Shown: piece after piece, positions 1 to 7,425 of the stretch | How the letters are laid out: every line of letters begins with the position of its first letter | How positions within the stretch are numbered: the first letter of the stretch is position 1 | Source of the DNA: Eubacteriaceae bacterium CHKCI004 | GTDB lineage: Bacteria > Bacillota > Clostridia > Lachnospirales > Lachnospiraceae | Length of the DNA: 64,000 bases | Direction of reading: 5' to 3' | NCBI GenBank assembly: GCA_900016875.1 | Contig: FCNR01000012.1 | Span: 1-64,000, forward strand | Translations under genes and position numbers: made by a program | Notes under the pieces: generated by a model | The model's input: the letters and a program-made list of their open reading frames with translations, nothing else | Told to the model about the DNA's origin: nothing | Database searches by the model: none

Positions 1-502
1 ATAAAGATTACCTTCTTTTCTAGGATAGCTCTATTATACAGCAAGAGAAGCATTTCGGCTTGTATTTACTACAAAATATATGAACTTTTCAAGGTGCTAT
101 AGACAGGCTTTTGACCCCAATATCATACAATACCCCAACCAGCATCTCTTTATTGTTAATCATTTTTTCACATGTTTTTTCTTCAGATAACATAATGTTT
201 TCCTTTCTGGATACCCATCTATAAGTCATTAGACTATCTTTTTGCAAATTCTATCTGCACAATATCATCAAATCCTCATATGGTTTATGCGTGGCTTTCA
301 TCTGAACTTTAGCTATATTATTTCCCTCCAATTTTCCGTATCAAAACAACCTATAATGCTAGATAACATTATATCATCGCTTTCATTTTTTTACATTAGT
401 ATCTTTTGAATTCTTGAAATTTCTTTCGCAAAAATCCACCTCACGTAATAAATTTATGACCAATTTATGATTGGTCCTCAAAGATAAACTTTTTTATCAA
501 AA
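1..502. other. A+T-rich flank without a convincing gene
   Basis: I see no recognisable gene here. On the minus strand a 34-codon frame runs from ATG at 193 to TGA at 89, preceded by an AGAAAGG-like ribosome binding site, and a TATAAT-like box lies near 375. The peptide matches nothing I know, so I do not call it a gene. The stretch lies downstream of the mobilization operon and is probably part of the same mobile element. Confidence 0.4.
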
Positions 503-1210
503 CTATATTAAGAGTAAGGATCCTATTATCACCAAACTAAACATAATCCAAAAAGACAACATCCAAAATTTTTCTTTTGACTTTACTATTCTCATCTCTT
601 TTCTCATCTGAGTTGTAATTACTCTTATTTCATTCGCGGTATTCTTCTTTACTTCCTTTACCTGATTCTCCGCAATTCTTTTTTTCTTCTCAGCAGCCCT
701 CTCTTTTTTCTGTGCTTCTTCTACTGCATCTACAGAAGACTGTACCACCATCTTTTCCAGTTTAGAGTTCCAGGCCTGAACGTCTTTTATTCTTTCTTCG
801 AGCTGCTCTTGCTCTTTCCTGCTCAGCAATCCGTTCCTGTTCCGCAGATCGTCGTTGCTTCTCTGCAGAGACTGACTGATATTCTGCGTTCTGGACAATT
901 CGATTTGCAGTTTCTGATTTTCCTCGGTTAACTTCTGAAGCTCGTCTTGCAGCTTCTGATTTTCGGATGAGATCCTCCAATCTTTTTCCCGAAATTCCCG
1001 CATCCGCTCCAGACATTTCTGGATATTTTCCCGATCCTTTTTCTGAGCACTCCGCAACTCGTCTCTCTCTGTAGTCACTTTCGACAGGGCCTCCGCCTGT
1101 TCCTGCGACAACTTCTTCCACTTGTCGATAGTATCGTGTGAGATCGACATCAACTGTGTCATATCTGTGGATACCATAGTTTTCTTTTTGTTCATTTCTG
1201 ATAAATTCAT
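503..1210 (-). CDS. coiled-coil, C-terminal membrane-anchored mobilization-operon protein
   Basis: Unrecognised 235-residue protein. Residues about 30-190 are highly charged heptad-like Lys/Glu/Gln sequence, predicting a long coiled coil. The last ~22 residues are hydrophobic (FWMLSFWIMFSLVIIGSLL), predicting a tail anchor with the coiled coil in the cytoplasm. Its start lies inside the relaxase gene, and about 450 bp are read in two frames on the same strand. This recalls the nested mobA/mobB arrangement of RSF1010-type plasmids, so a MobB-like role holding the relaxosome at the membrane is possible but is inference. The ATG at 1210 has only a weak ribosome binding site (GAGGATGAA-like sequence lies after it), so another internal start is possible. 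Confidence 0.6.
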   Translation of the reverse strand: MNLSEMNKKKTMVSTDMTQLMSISHDTIDKWKKLSQEQAEALSKVTTERDELRSAQKKDRENIQKCLERMREFREKDWRISSENQKLQDELQKLTEENQKLQIELSRTQNISQSLQRSNDDLRNRNGLLSRKEQEQLEERIKDVQAWNSKLEKMVVQSSVDAVEEAQKKERAAEKKKRIAENQVKEVKKNTANEIRVITTQMRKEMRIVKSKEKFWMLSFWIMFSLVIIGSLLLI

Positions 1211-2003
1211 CCTCTAATTCCCCCTTACTGATTTTTAAATGAAAAGTCTTAGAAAGGTTGCTGTCACGTACTTTCTTTCCTTCCTGATTCTGAAACGTGA
1301 TATGCTTTCTTTTCTCTGTCCAATTCACGCTCCATCCTGCATTCTTCATTTCTCTGATAAATTGCTCCCGGCTGGTGCAATACTCCATCACATTCAGCAC
1401 AGTCATGGCACAATCCGCCACATAACTATCCTTTGCATGGTTACGAAACAGATTGTATTTGTCTTTGCTCCATGCGATCACTTCTCCGTTCTCAATCTGA
1501 CTGCCATCAAAATGCTTGCCTTTTTCCGCTATGGTGAGTCCACGTTCCCGACACATCCGATTCGTCAGCTGCTTCATACGTTCCAGATCTTTTCTGGAAT
1601 TATGCAGTTTTTTCCCATTTTTGTAGCTTACAGAATTAGTAACTATATGGCAGTGAATATGATCTTTATCCTTATGAACACTGACAACTGTCTGAAAACC
1701 GGCAAACCATTTTTCAGCAAATTCTATTCCAAATTCCAAAGCCTGCTCAGGTGTGATTTTCTCATCCTTATGCCAGGAAATCACATTATGGAAATACATC
1801 CGACCGGAATCCTTTCCCCATAATCGTTTCTCCGCTAAAAACGACTGATATACCAGATCATAATTTACTTTTTCATACGGATACGGCCCAATAATATGAA
1901 CAAGATGCTGCTCCGTTTTTCCCTCCCGCAGGATATACTCAATACAGTTTCTCATTGCCCCATGGGAATTTGTCCGCTTATTAATCGTCTTATTGATTGC
2001 CAT
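762..2003 (-). CDS. MOBP-type relaxase (MobA/VirD2 family)
   Basis: Conjugative or mobilization relaxase that nicks one strand at oriT and stays covalently bound through a tyrosine. The N-terminus carries a candidate catalytic Tyr at residue 23 (CIEYIL context). The metal-binding motif is at residues 110-119 (HKDKDHIHCH), the three-His signature of MOBP relaxases. The conserved domain ends near residue 260, and the C-terminal ~150 residues are charged and low in complexity. The ATG at 2003 overlaps the 3' end of mobC by 52 bases, typical of mobC-mobA translational coupling. At 413 residues it is in the normal range for small mobilizable elements of Clostridia. The last ~450 bases also encode the coiled-coil protein in another frame. 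Confidence 0.88.
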   Translation of the reverse strand: MAINKTINKRTNSHGAMRNCIEYILREGKTEQHLVHIIGPYPYEKVNYDLVYQSFLAEKRLWGKDSGRMYFHNVISWHKDEKITPEQALEFGIEFAEKWFAGFQTVVSVHKDKDHIHCHIVTNSVSYKNGKKLHNSRKDLERMKQLTNRMCRERGLTIAEKGKHFDGSQIENGEVIAWSKDKYNLFRNHAKDSYVADCAMTVLNVMEYCTSREQFIREMKNAGWSVNWTEKRKHITFQNQEGKKVRDSNLSKTFHLKISKGELEDEFIRNEQKENYGIHRYDTVDVDLTRYYRQVEEVVAGTGGGPVESDYRERRVAECSEKGSGKYPEMSGADAGISGKRLEDLIRKSEAARRASEVNRGKSETANRIVQNAEYQSVSAEKQRRSAEQERIAEQERARAARRKNKRRSGLEL

Positions 2004-2332
2004 ATTGTTTCACACTCCTTCCGATATCCAGATATGTTTTCACTGAGACTGTTCAGCACATCTGCTCTGGGATAAAAACCGCCAGCATTCATATGATGTG
2101 CAATCTGGTTGATATTGGTTGTTGCACCTCGCAGCAGACGGTTTGTTTCCCCAAGCCTTTGATTTAATACATTCAATTCTTCTTTTACCTCTGCTGACAT
2201 AAGATCCACATTTTCAATTGCAGCAAGTATCACTGCCTGCTGTGTCTGCCCCGATGCTTTGATCTTTTGCTGAAGCAGGGCATATTCTTTCTCATTCATC
2301 CGTATCGTAACGGTATGGTTTCTTTTTCTCAT
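1952..2332 (-). CDS. mobC: MobC-like relaxosome accessory protein
   Basis: Small DNA-binding accessory protein that would bind oriT and help the relaxase. Residues 1-45 hold a ribbon-helix-helix-like start (HTVTIRMNEKEYALLQQKIK). The C-terminal half contains the MobC-type segment with LNQRLGETNRLLRGATTNIN and NQIAHHMN. I chose ATG 2332 because GGAAGGAG lies about 10 bases upstream; a longer frame from 2383 has no ribosome binding site. It is the first gene of the mobilization operon and overlaps the relaxase start. Length (126 residues) fits the family. Confidence 0.82.
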   Translation of the reverse strand: MRKRNHTVTIRMNEKEYALLQQKIKASGQTQQAVILAAIENVDLMSAEVKEELNVLNQRLGETNRLLRGATTNINQIAHHMNAGGFYPRADVLNSLSENISGYRKECETIWQSIRRLISGQIPMGQ

Positions 2333-2383
2333 AATCCTTTCACTCCTTCCATAATCTACACTGTTATTTCTATGCACTTCCAA

Positions 2384-3045
2384 CTACGAGGGGATTCCAT
2401 AAGGGGAAATGAAATCTTCCCCTTTGGTGGGTGCAGGACAAAGCCCTAGTCAATCTATGAATCTGTGAATGGAATGTCCGGTGGACATTTCAGGAACAGA
2501 ACTTCATAGCATTGGCGGCCAGGGTTCCAAGGGACAGCGTCCTCTGGCAAGTTTAGGAACAGCCCCTAGGCTGATTCCGGTGCATAGTGGCATGCCACTT
2601 TGCGAAACTTGCCTGTCATATGCTGCCATTCCATACGTGCTGATTGCTTCTGCTCCTCTTCACACAAATAAAAGAAAGGCAGGAAGATGACAGTGGTTTT
2701 GTGGGATGCAAAAAGGATGTGAAGGAAATGGAAATTCTCACCTTTCCAGAGAATTTCTATTTTCCGGAATATCTTTTGGGCATCCCACTCCGGTGCGCAG
2801 TACCGGACAATCATGTGCCGTATCCGGCACCTAAACAAACATATCTGCCTGTACTTTTTGTACATCCTGCCAATCTCTACCGTTCACCGCACTCTTTTCC
2901 ACTACCAAGGAACAAAAATAGCAGTTAAAAACAATAACCGTTTTTTCCCCCGAAAATTGTCTCAACTGCTATGATCTTTTACTGCTATTATTCAATTGTC
3001 CATTCATCAAATTCTGTTAAACTTCCATCCAAGCAGATCCAATCT
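2384..3045. other. non-coding stretch with candidate oriT
   Basis: Region upstream of mobC without a convincing gene. Two perfect inverted repeats sit where an origin of transfer is expected: 8-bp arms at 2401-2408/2417-2424 (AAGGGGAA and TTCCCCTT, 8-base spacer) and 7-bp arms at 2473-2479/2483-2489 (AATGTCC and GGACATT, 3-base loop). Position next to mobC and strand asymmetry fit an oriT, but I do not recognise a nic sequence. Frames at 2566-2865 (minus) and 2644-2928 (plus) lack homology and ribosome binding sites. Confidence 0.4.
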
Positions 3046-3294
3046 TCAAAAGTGCTGAAGCTCTTCCAACTCCTTCTCCAATTTCTCAATACGATGGTGC
3101 TGATACCAGATCACCCCTGGAAGACCTGCAGCCATAAGAAAGGCACAAACCAACACCTTCAAAGCATCCCATCTGGATTCTATTCCACTCATGGAAAATC
3201 CGCACACAAGATTAACGAATAGGACATAAAAATATCCGCAAAATAAAGCTGTACTAAACATCCCTTTTAAAATTTTCCACATTTTAATTCCCAT
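3046..3294 (-). CDS. small two-helix membrane protein
   Basis: Unrecognised 82-residue protein. Two hydrophobic segments are visible, about residues 10-35 (GMFSTALFCGYFYVLFVNLV) and 44-65 (VLVCAFLMAAGLPGVIWY), followed by a charged amphipathic tail (RIEKLEKELEELQ) that could form a coiled coil. The start is well supported: GAGGAGGT lies 6-7 bases upstream of ATG 3294. It is divergent from the XRE regulator gene across a shared palindromic operator, so it is probably repressed by that protein. Function unknown. Confidence 0.6.
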   Translation of the reverse strand: MGIKMWKILKGMFSTALFCGYFYVLFVNLVCGFSMSGIESRWDALKVLVCAFLMAAGLPGVIWYQHHRIEKLEKELEELQHF

Positions 3295-3316
3295 CTTTAC
3301 ACCTCCTCAAAATAAG

Positions 3317-3361
3317 TTTAGCGATTTTTTCGCTAAATATCAATAGTGAATATTTCGCTAA
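3317..3361. promoter_or_regulatory. palindromic operator between divergent genes
   Basis: A perfect inverted repeat TTTAGCGA (3317-3324), five T, TCGCTAAA (3330-3337), followed by a third half-site TTTCGCTAA (3353-3361). It fills the space between the divergent membrane-protein and XRE genes, so it is the likely binding site for the XRE repressor and covers both promoters. The binding itself is inferred from position and symmetry. Confidence 0.6.
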
Positions 3362-3389
3362 GATATTATGAATCCATGAGGTGAAAATA

Positions 3390-3623
3390 ATGTATAGTAG
3401 AATCCGAAATCTAAGAGAAGATCGTGATCTCACGCAAAAACAAATGGGCGAGATCTTAAATTGCAGTCAGCGTATTTACAGTAATTATGAATGCGGCAAT
3501 GTAGACATTCCCACACAAATCCTGATCAAACTAGCCAAATTTCATAAAACCAGCGTTGATTATCTGCTTGAACTGACAGATGACAAGCGCCCCTACCCCC
3601 GTAAAAAGGATGGAAATCAATAG
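3390..3623 (+). CDS. XRE-family helix-turn-helix regulator
   Basis: Cro/CI-type DNA-binding protein of 77 residues. The HTH covers residues about 5-60: IRNLREDRDLTQKQMGEIL, then CSQRIYSNYECGNVDIP, ending in the typical LIKLAKFHKTSVDYLLELTD. There is no C-terminal sensing or peptidase domain. ATG 3390 is chosen because GAGGTG precedes it by six bases; GTG 3381 is in frame but lies inside that ribosome binding site. It probably controls its own gene and the divergent membrane-protein gene through the TTTAGCGA palindrome. Confidence 0.85.
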   Translation: MYSRIRNLREDRDLTQKQMGEILNCSQRIYSNYECGNVDIPTQILIKLAKFHKTSVDYLLELTDDKRPYPRKKDGNQ

Positions 3624-3626
3624 ATT

Positions 3627-3656
3627 CTGCCCGGATTCTCGTTCCGGGCAGTTTTT
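3627..3656 (+). terminator. intrinsic terminator after XRE gene
   Basis: Stem CTGCCCGGA/TCCGGGCAG with a short loop followed by five T, four bases after the XRE stop codon. It also faces the end of parR and could work in part for both directions. Confidence 0.8.
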
Positions 3657-3671
3657 CTGCTCTTTTTTATT

Positions 3672-4109
3672 TTAAAAACTGTCTGCAAAATCCAATGCCA
3701 CATCTGCATTTTCTTCCTGCTCCCTGTCCACCGAATCAAAAGCAAAACCAGCTTCTTCTTTTTCTTGCATAAACGGCTGTCCGACGCCATTCATATACGG
3801 ATACAGCAGCTCCATGAGATTTTTCGCAAGTAACATAGGAACCGATTCTTTTACCCCTTCTTTGATAGCGTTCTGCACCTGTCTCAGAAACGCATCTTCC
3901 TTTTCCCGAGTCTCCAGGTAAGGATCTTCTTCCTTCTCATATTCCCGACCAAAATAATCATTCACAGCTGCTACTACCGCCCGTGTATAGGATTTATACT
4001 TTTTCCTGTTCATGGTCTGTAAATACTCCCAAGCCTGACGGTCTGCCTCGTCCAGCAGATTCAGGCGGATATTTGTATTGATGATTTTCCGTTCCTTTCT
4101 CATACTCAT
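3672..4109 (-). CDS. ParR-like segregation adaptor
   Basis: Probable DNA-binding adaptor that links a centromere to ParM filaments. It directly follows parM with an ATGA overlap, the normal parM-parR order. The N-terminus (INTNIRLNLLDEADRQAWEYL) looks like a ribbon-helix-helix region. The C-terminal third is acidic, as expected for the ParM-interacting tail. Length is 145 residues. Since parM upstream is split by an insertion sequence, this gene may no longer be expressed from its own promoter. Confidence 0.65.
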   Translation of the reverse strand: MSMRKERKIINTNIRLNLLDEADRQAWEYLQTMNRKKYKSYTRAVVAAVNDYFGREYEKEEDPYLETREKEDAFLRQVQNAIKEGVKESVPMLLAKNLMELLYPYMNGVGQPFMQEKEEAGFAFDSVDREQEENADVALDFADSF

Positions 4110-4721
4110 ATCAGTCTGCCTCCATTCTTCTGAATTTTTCTGACTGCCAGCATCTCGTAACCTTTTGCCGCTGCGCAGATATCATGGCTAATGGTTACCC
4201 GGTTCCTGACATAATCTCCAAAGTTTTCGATCATACAGCCACCGCCTCCGACTACATACAGCCGCATTAATTCCGGATTATATTCGTGTTCCCTCAGTTT
4301 CCGAAAGATTTCTGCTGTATAATCTCTTGCAGCCGCTTTCATAACATCCAGATAATTTTCCCCGATATCTGCTGTTCCTTTTCGGATCACCTGTTCAATG
4401 ACCAGATCGTCCACTACTGCTCCCATCCTCCTTAATAACTGTTCCCTGACAGCCAGCACACATTGATGTGTCCCGTATTTTTCAGTAAAACATTTCTTTT
4501 CTACCGGTCGTGAATTATTGATATACATGATATTCATTGTCCCATTTCCGATGTCCGCCAGCATATTGATTCCCTTAAAATCCTGCAGGTGATATGCGAC
4601 GGCTGCAAAACCCTGTGGAAAAATATCTACCCCGATAAACTCCACATGATAAGTTTTTCCACGAAACACAAAATCCACCACTGCATTCTGAAGCAGATAA
4701 TCACGGAAAGTTTTGGTCCTA
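4106..4721 (-). pseudogene. parM 3' fragment (actin-like segregation ATPase)
   Basis: C-terminal about 200 residues of an actin-like plasmid segregation ATPase. Visible family features are a phosphate-2 type segment (INMLADIGNGTMNIMYINNS) and the adenosine-binding stretch LMRLYVVGGGGCMIENFG. In-frame sequence continues upstream of the GTG at 4681 (RTKTFRDYLLQNAV) up to the insertion sequence, showing that the true start is elsewhere. The matching 5' part lies at 6054-6398, on the other side of the element. Translation from GTG 4681 would lack the first phosphate-binding loop, so no ATPase is expected. Confidence 0.8.
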
Positions 4722-4765
4722 TGTCAAGATTTAGCGCAAGTTAAAATGAGAAATTTATCCTCATC

Positions 4766-5644
4766 TTAACTTACTAAGAGCAGTTCGTTTGTCTGTGTCT
4801 GCTCATATAGTTTTTCAAAGTCATTTGGTGACATGTAATCGCAATGACTATGAATACGTTTGGTATTATAAAAGGCTTCAATATACTCGAATATCAGACG
4901 ATATGCCTGCTGATAATCACGTATTTTAAACCGGTTCAGCCATTCCCGTTTGATAAGTGCATGAAACGATTCGATACATGCATTATCCCATGGGAAAGCC
5001 TTTTTCGAGTAGCTGCGCTGCATTTTTGCAGTGGCTTCCCGATATGCCTGGGATATATACTGCCTTCCTCTGTCACTGTGGATAATTAACGGCAACTTCG
5101 TGTTCCGTCTGGCTTTCGCTTTATTGATGGTATTAATCACACAGGATACCTCTAAAGTCTGGCTGAGTGTCCAGGCAATGATCTTACGGGAAAACAGATC
5201 CATAATGCTTGTCAGATAGACAAAGCCATCTGTCGTCCAGATATACGTGATATCACTGCACCATACCGCATTTGGACGATCAGGAGTAAACTGTTCATCC
5301 AGGATATTTTGAAGTTCGTTACTGAGATCGGAATCTATGGTAGTGATCGTCCATGGTTTCACCCATTGGGCTTTAATCCCCATTTCCTTCATATATTTTC
5401 CGACAGTACGCTCTGAGATGGTCTCCCCCTTCTGACGTAGCTTTCTGGTGATTTTGGGGGCTCCGTAGTTTTGCTTCGATCCATCATAAATATCCTGTAT
5501 TTTGGCTTTTATGTATTCCCTGCGTTTTTCTGTATCAGAAGGAGTACGGTTTAGCCATGAACGATATCCAGACCGTGAAACGCCTAAATATTTCAGCATT
5601 CCGGAGACGGAGACCCGGCGATTCTGTTTTCTGGCAGCTTCCAT
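4766..5644 (-). CDS. IS3-family transposase OrfB (DDE integrase)
   Basis: Catalytic part of the transposase, an rve-type RNase H-fold integrase. Residues ~1-80 hold the HTH_21-like region (SRSGYRSWL). The DDE triad is visible: D in VWCSDITYIW, D in LIIHSDRGRQY, and E in DNACIESFHALIKREW, with the expected spacing. The open frame continues upstream of the ATG through the A7 slippery run, so it is normally made as an OrfAB fusion by -1 frameshifting. At 292 residues it is full length. Confidence 0.92.
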   Translation of the reverse strand: MEAARKQNRRVSVSGMLKYLGVSRSGYRSWLNRTPSDTEKRREYIKAKIQDIYDGSKQNYGAPKITRKLRQKGETISERTVGKYMKEMGIKAQWVKPWTITTIDSDLSNELQNILDEQFTPDRPNAVWCSDITYIWTTDGFVYLTSIMDLFSRKIIAWTLSQTLEVSCVINTINKAKARRNTKLPLIIHSDRGRQYISQAYREATAKMQRSYSKKAFPWDNACIESFHALIKREWLNRFKIRDYQQAYRLIFEYIEAFYNTKRIHSHCDYMSPNDFEKLYEQTQTNELLLVS

Positions 5645-5676
5645 CTTTTCAGAAACCTCGAGATAAATGGCTTCTG

Positions 5677-5961
5677 TTATTTTCCCAGAATGCTGATAGC
5701 TTTTTTTAGCACATCAAGTGCATCCTGGGCATCACGGAGTTCGCGTTTCAGACGGGCAATCTCTTTCTGCTCATCAGAGGCGTAATTACCGGAGCCACGA
5801 ACAGGGATATCGCCAGACTCCCGGAAATCCTTCAGCCATTTTGTCAGAGTGCTGTAACCCACACCGAGGTTTTGAGCACAGCCACGGACACCAAGCTCTT
5901 TGTGATCGAAATAATACTGGACTGCATCCAGTTTAAACTGTTTGTCATGTTGTTTTGCCAT
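5677..5961 (-). CDS. IS3-family transposase OrfA (HTH protein)
   Basis: DNA-binding N-terminal part of the IS3 transposase, 94 residues. An HTH_Tnp_1-type helix-turn-helix is at about residues 8-45 (FKLDAVQYYFDHKELGVRGC, then GVGYSTLTKWL). It is followed by a leucine-zipper-like helix (EIARLKRELRDAQDALDVLKK) used for dimerisation. ATG 5961 has GGAGGATCT upstream. Its last codons contain the slippery A7 run that sends part of the ribosomes into orfB. Confidence 0.9.
   Translation of the reverse strand: MAKQHDKQFKLDAVQYYFDHKELGVRGCAQNLGVGYSTLTKWLKDFRESGDIPVRGSGNYASDEQKEIARLKRELRDAQDALDVLKKAISILGK
5701..5707 (-). promoter_or_regulatory. programmed -1 frameshift site of the IS
   Basis: A run of seven A (read on the minus strand as CTA AAA AAA GCT) near the end of orfA. 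A -1 slip here continues straight into the orfB frame (AGC TAT CAG CAT) without meeting a stop before orfB. This is the usual IS3-family way to make the full transposase. Confidence 0.75.
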
Positions 5962-6053
5962 AATGAGATCCTCCTTCAGTACGATACTTCTATTATATCA
6001 TGTATTGTCTATTTGGAATTTTCTCATTTTGACTTGCACTATTTATATACTAG

Positions 6054-6398
6054 CACCATTTCTTTCTGACTGCTCACCCATGTCAGCGGAAGTCCGGCAG
6101 CCAGATGTACTTTCGCCTGATCCACCCCTTTACTTTCCAACTCACCGGCAACGGCCGCAAGTGTAAGGAGGTAATAGTCCTCATCCTCCGTTTTTTCTGC
6201 CCAAAACTCCTTGTGTTCTTCTCCAATCTGGTAATACACTCCTTGATAAACCAGAAGGTTATTCTGGAATGTAGGCTCCTTTTCATATCTGGTTACACCT
6301 GCCTGAAAACATCTGCAGGCTGTTTTCATGTTTCCATATCCGTGATCCACACCAATCACTGTAATTATCTGATTTTCCTTATTTTTCATCATTCTCAT
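6054..6398 (-). pseudogene. parM 5' fragment (actin-like segregation ATPase)
   Basis: First about 113 residues of the split parM. The actin-fold phosphate-1 loop is present (IGVDHGYGNMKTA at residues ~14-26), followed by the usual YYQIGEEH and LTLAAVAGEL segments. The coding sequence is broken after SSQKE, where the insertion sequence begins; the open frame runs only a few codons into the element and stops at 6039. ATG 6398 has AAAGGAG nine bases upstream. A truncated peptide could be made but lacks the second half of the nucleotide pocket. Confidence 0.82.
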
Positions 6399-6659
6399 AT
6401 TATCTTTCTCCTTTATTTTTTTGAACCAAATTAATACTTACGCTCTTTGATAAAATAGATATTTTATTATCTCTTTCATTAATTCTTTAATATTAAGTTT
6501 CTTACATACTTAATAGTGTCCCATGATCCTGCACAGGTTTTTCCCACATAGGCTTCTCCTATGGCCTGACATTCCCAGATGGGAATAACCCATGCAGGGA
6601 TTTCCTATGGTCTGATGTATCCAGATTGTAAAACCTGTATGGCATATTTTCATATCTGC
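6399..6659. repeat. direct repeats and palindrome between parM and rep-like gene
   Basis: Two imperfect direct repeats of about 24 bases, TTCTCCTATGGCCTGACATT at 6555-6574 and its variant starting TTCCTATGGTCTGATG at 6602, some 45 bases apart. A perfect palindrome TTCCCAGATGGGAA lies between them (6572-6585). The position upstream of parMR and downstream of a replication-initiator-like gene fits either a ParR centromere (parC) or iterons; I cannot tell which. Confidence 0.4.
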
Positions 6660-6974
6660 TCATTCATTTTCCTTCCCCAAAGGTACTTCACGGACAATAT
6701 ATTCCGTATCCCCATAACAGCCGTCACAATACCTGATCCTGTGTCTCTCCACATATCCATGATGTTCTAATTCTTTTATCGCTGATCTTACAGAATCAAT
6801 CCCATCCCTGCTTAAAGATGCCAGCCCCTTCATATTATAATTCCAGTCATCTGGCAAACTCAGCATCAGAGAAAGAAGGCCTTTTGCCTTTAAAGAGAGC
6901 TTCTTATTCTTGAAATGATGATTGCTCATAACTGTAAAATTCTTCGTCCGCTCCACCCGGAACACCTGTGACAT
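6660..6974 (-). CDS. short replication-initiator-like winged-helix protein
   Basis: 104 residues matching the N-terminal winged-helix part of initiator/DnaD-like proteins found on clostridial mobile elements: MSQVFRVERTKNFTVMSNHH, then LSLKAKGLLSLMLSLPDDW and GIDSVRSAIKELEHHGYV. Relatives I recall are about 250-300 residues and continue with a second domain, so this copy is probably truncated after EYIVREVPLG. The start is firm (GGAGGTGAAGCT before ATG 6974). It may have lost replication activity or act only as a DNA-binding protein. Confidence 0.6.
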   Translation of the reverse strand: MSQVFRVERTKNFTVMSNHHFKNKKLSLKAKGLLSLMLSLPDDWNYNMKGLASLSRDGIDSVRSAIKELEHHGYVERHRIRYCDGCYGDTEYIVREVPLGKENE

Positions 6975-6990
6975 AGCTTCACCTCCAATA

Positions 6991-7025
6991 AAAAAGGCAC
7001 AAAGCCTTTCATGACCTGTGCCTTA
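6991..7025 (-). terminator. intrinsic terminator after tnpV
   Basis: Arms AAGGCACA (6994-7001) and TGTGCCTT (7017-7024). Read on the minus strand the stem is followed by six T, so it would end the parB-tnpV transcript. Confidence 0.75.
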
Positions 7026-7054
7026 TCTTCTATTTATTTTGTTTATCTTTTCTT

Positions 7055-7405
7055 TTAGGAAACGTAAATCAGTTCCGCCAAAATCATTTCCTCTGCAATT
7101 GCCCTATGCTGATTGATTGCTCTTACCCATGCCATCTGGTCAGCCTCCTTATCTGGTAAAGGATCGCTCTTTTCCAGCTGTTTCAATATAATTTCTTCCC
7201 GCTCCTTTGCCGCCCGGTCAATCTCCAATAGATGCTGACCAATCGTGTCTTGTAAAAGCATCACCTGATATTTTGCCCGTTTGCAGTTTTTCAGGTAATC
7301 CCTGCGCAGGAATCCATATTTTCCAATATGCAACATCTGTTCTCCGGATTTATATCCCAGTTCCGGCAGCAAATACCCATTCACATTTTTATAATTCAGT
7401 TCCAT
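7055..7405 (-). CDS. tnpV: TnpV-family transposon protein
   Basis: TnpV proteins are small proteins of unknown function carried by clostridial transposons. Family landmarks are visible: GYLLPEL near the start, IGKYGFLRRDYLKN, LLQDTIGQHLLEIDRAAKE, and the C-terminal MAWVRAINQHRAIAEEMILAELIY. ATG 7405 has GAGAGGGT upstream and gives the usual start MEL; ATG 7426 overlaps the parB stop (TAATG) and would add seven residues. It forms an operon with parB and ends at a terminator. Confidence 0.82.
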   Translation of the reverse strand: MELNYKNVNGYLLPELGYKSGEQMLHIGKYGFLRRDYLKNCKRAKYQVMLLQDTIGQHLLEIDRAAKEREEIILKQLEKSDPLPDKEADQMAWVRAINQHRAIAEEMILAELIYVS

Positions 7406-7425
7406 AAATCTACCCTCTCTTTCCA

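Larger units (their letters stand above)
4722..6053 (-). mobile_element. IS3-family insertion sequence (IS150-like layout)
   Basis: Complete-looking element with orfA and orfB on the minus strand and imperfect terminal inverted repeats: around 4730-4753 (AGCGCAAGTTAAAATGAGAA) matching the complement of about 6020-6043 (AGTGCAAGTCAAAATGAGAA). The outermost bases and the target duplication are not clear to me, so both borders are good to about five bases. It has inserted within parM, whose halves flank it in one orientation. Both transposase frames are open, so the element may still be active. Confidence 0.85.

Noticed and set aside
2566-2928. Overlapping frames on both strands upstream of mobC
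   Set aside because: No ribosome binding sites and no family resemblance; the stretch fits better as oriT-linked non-coding DNA.
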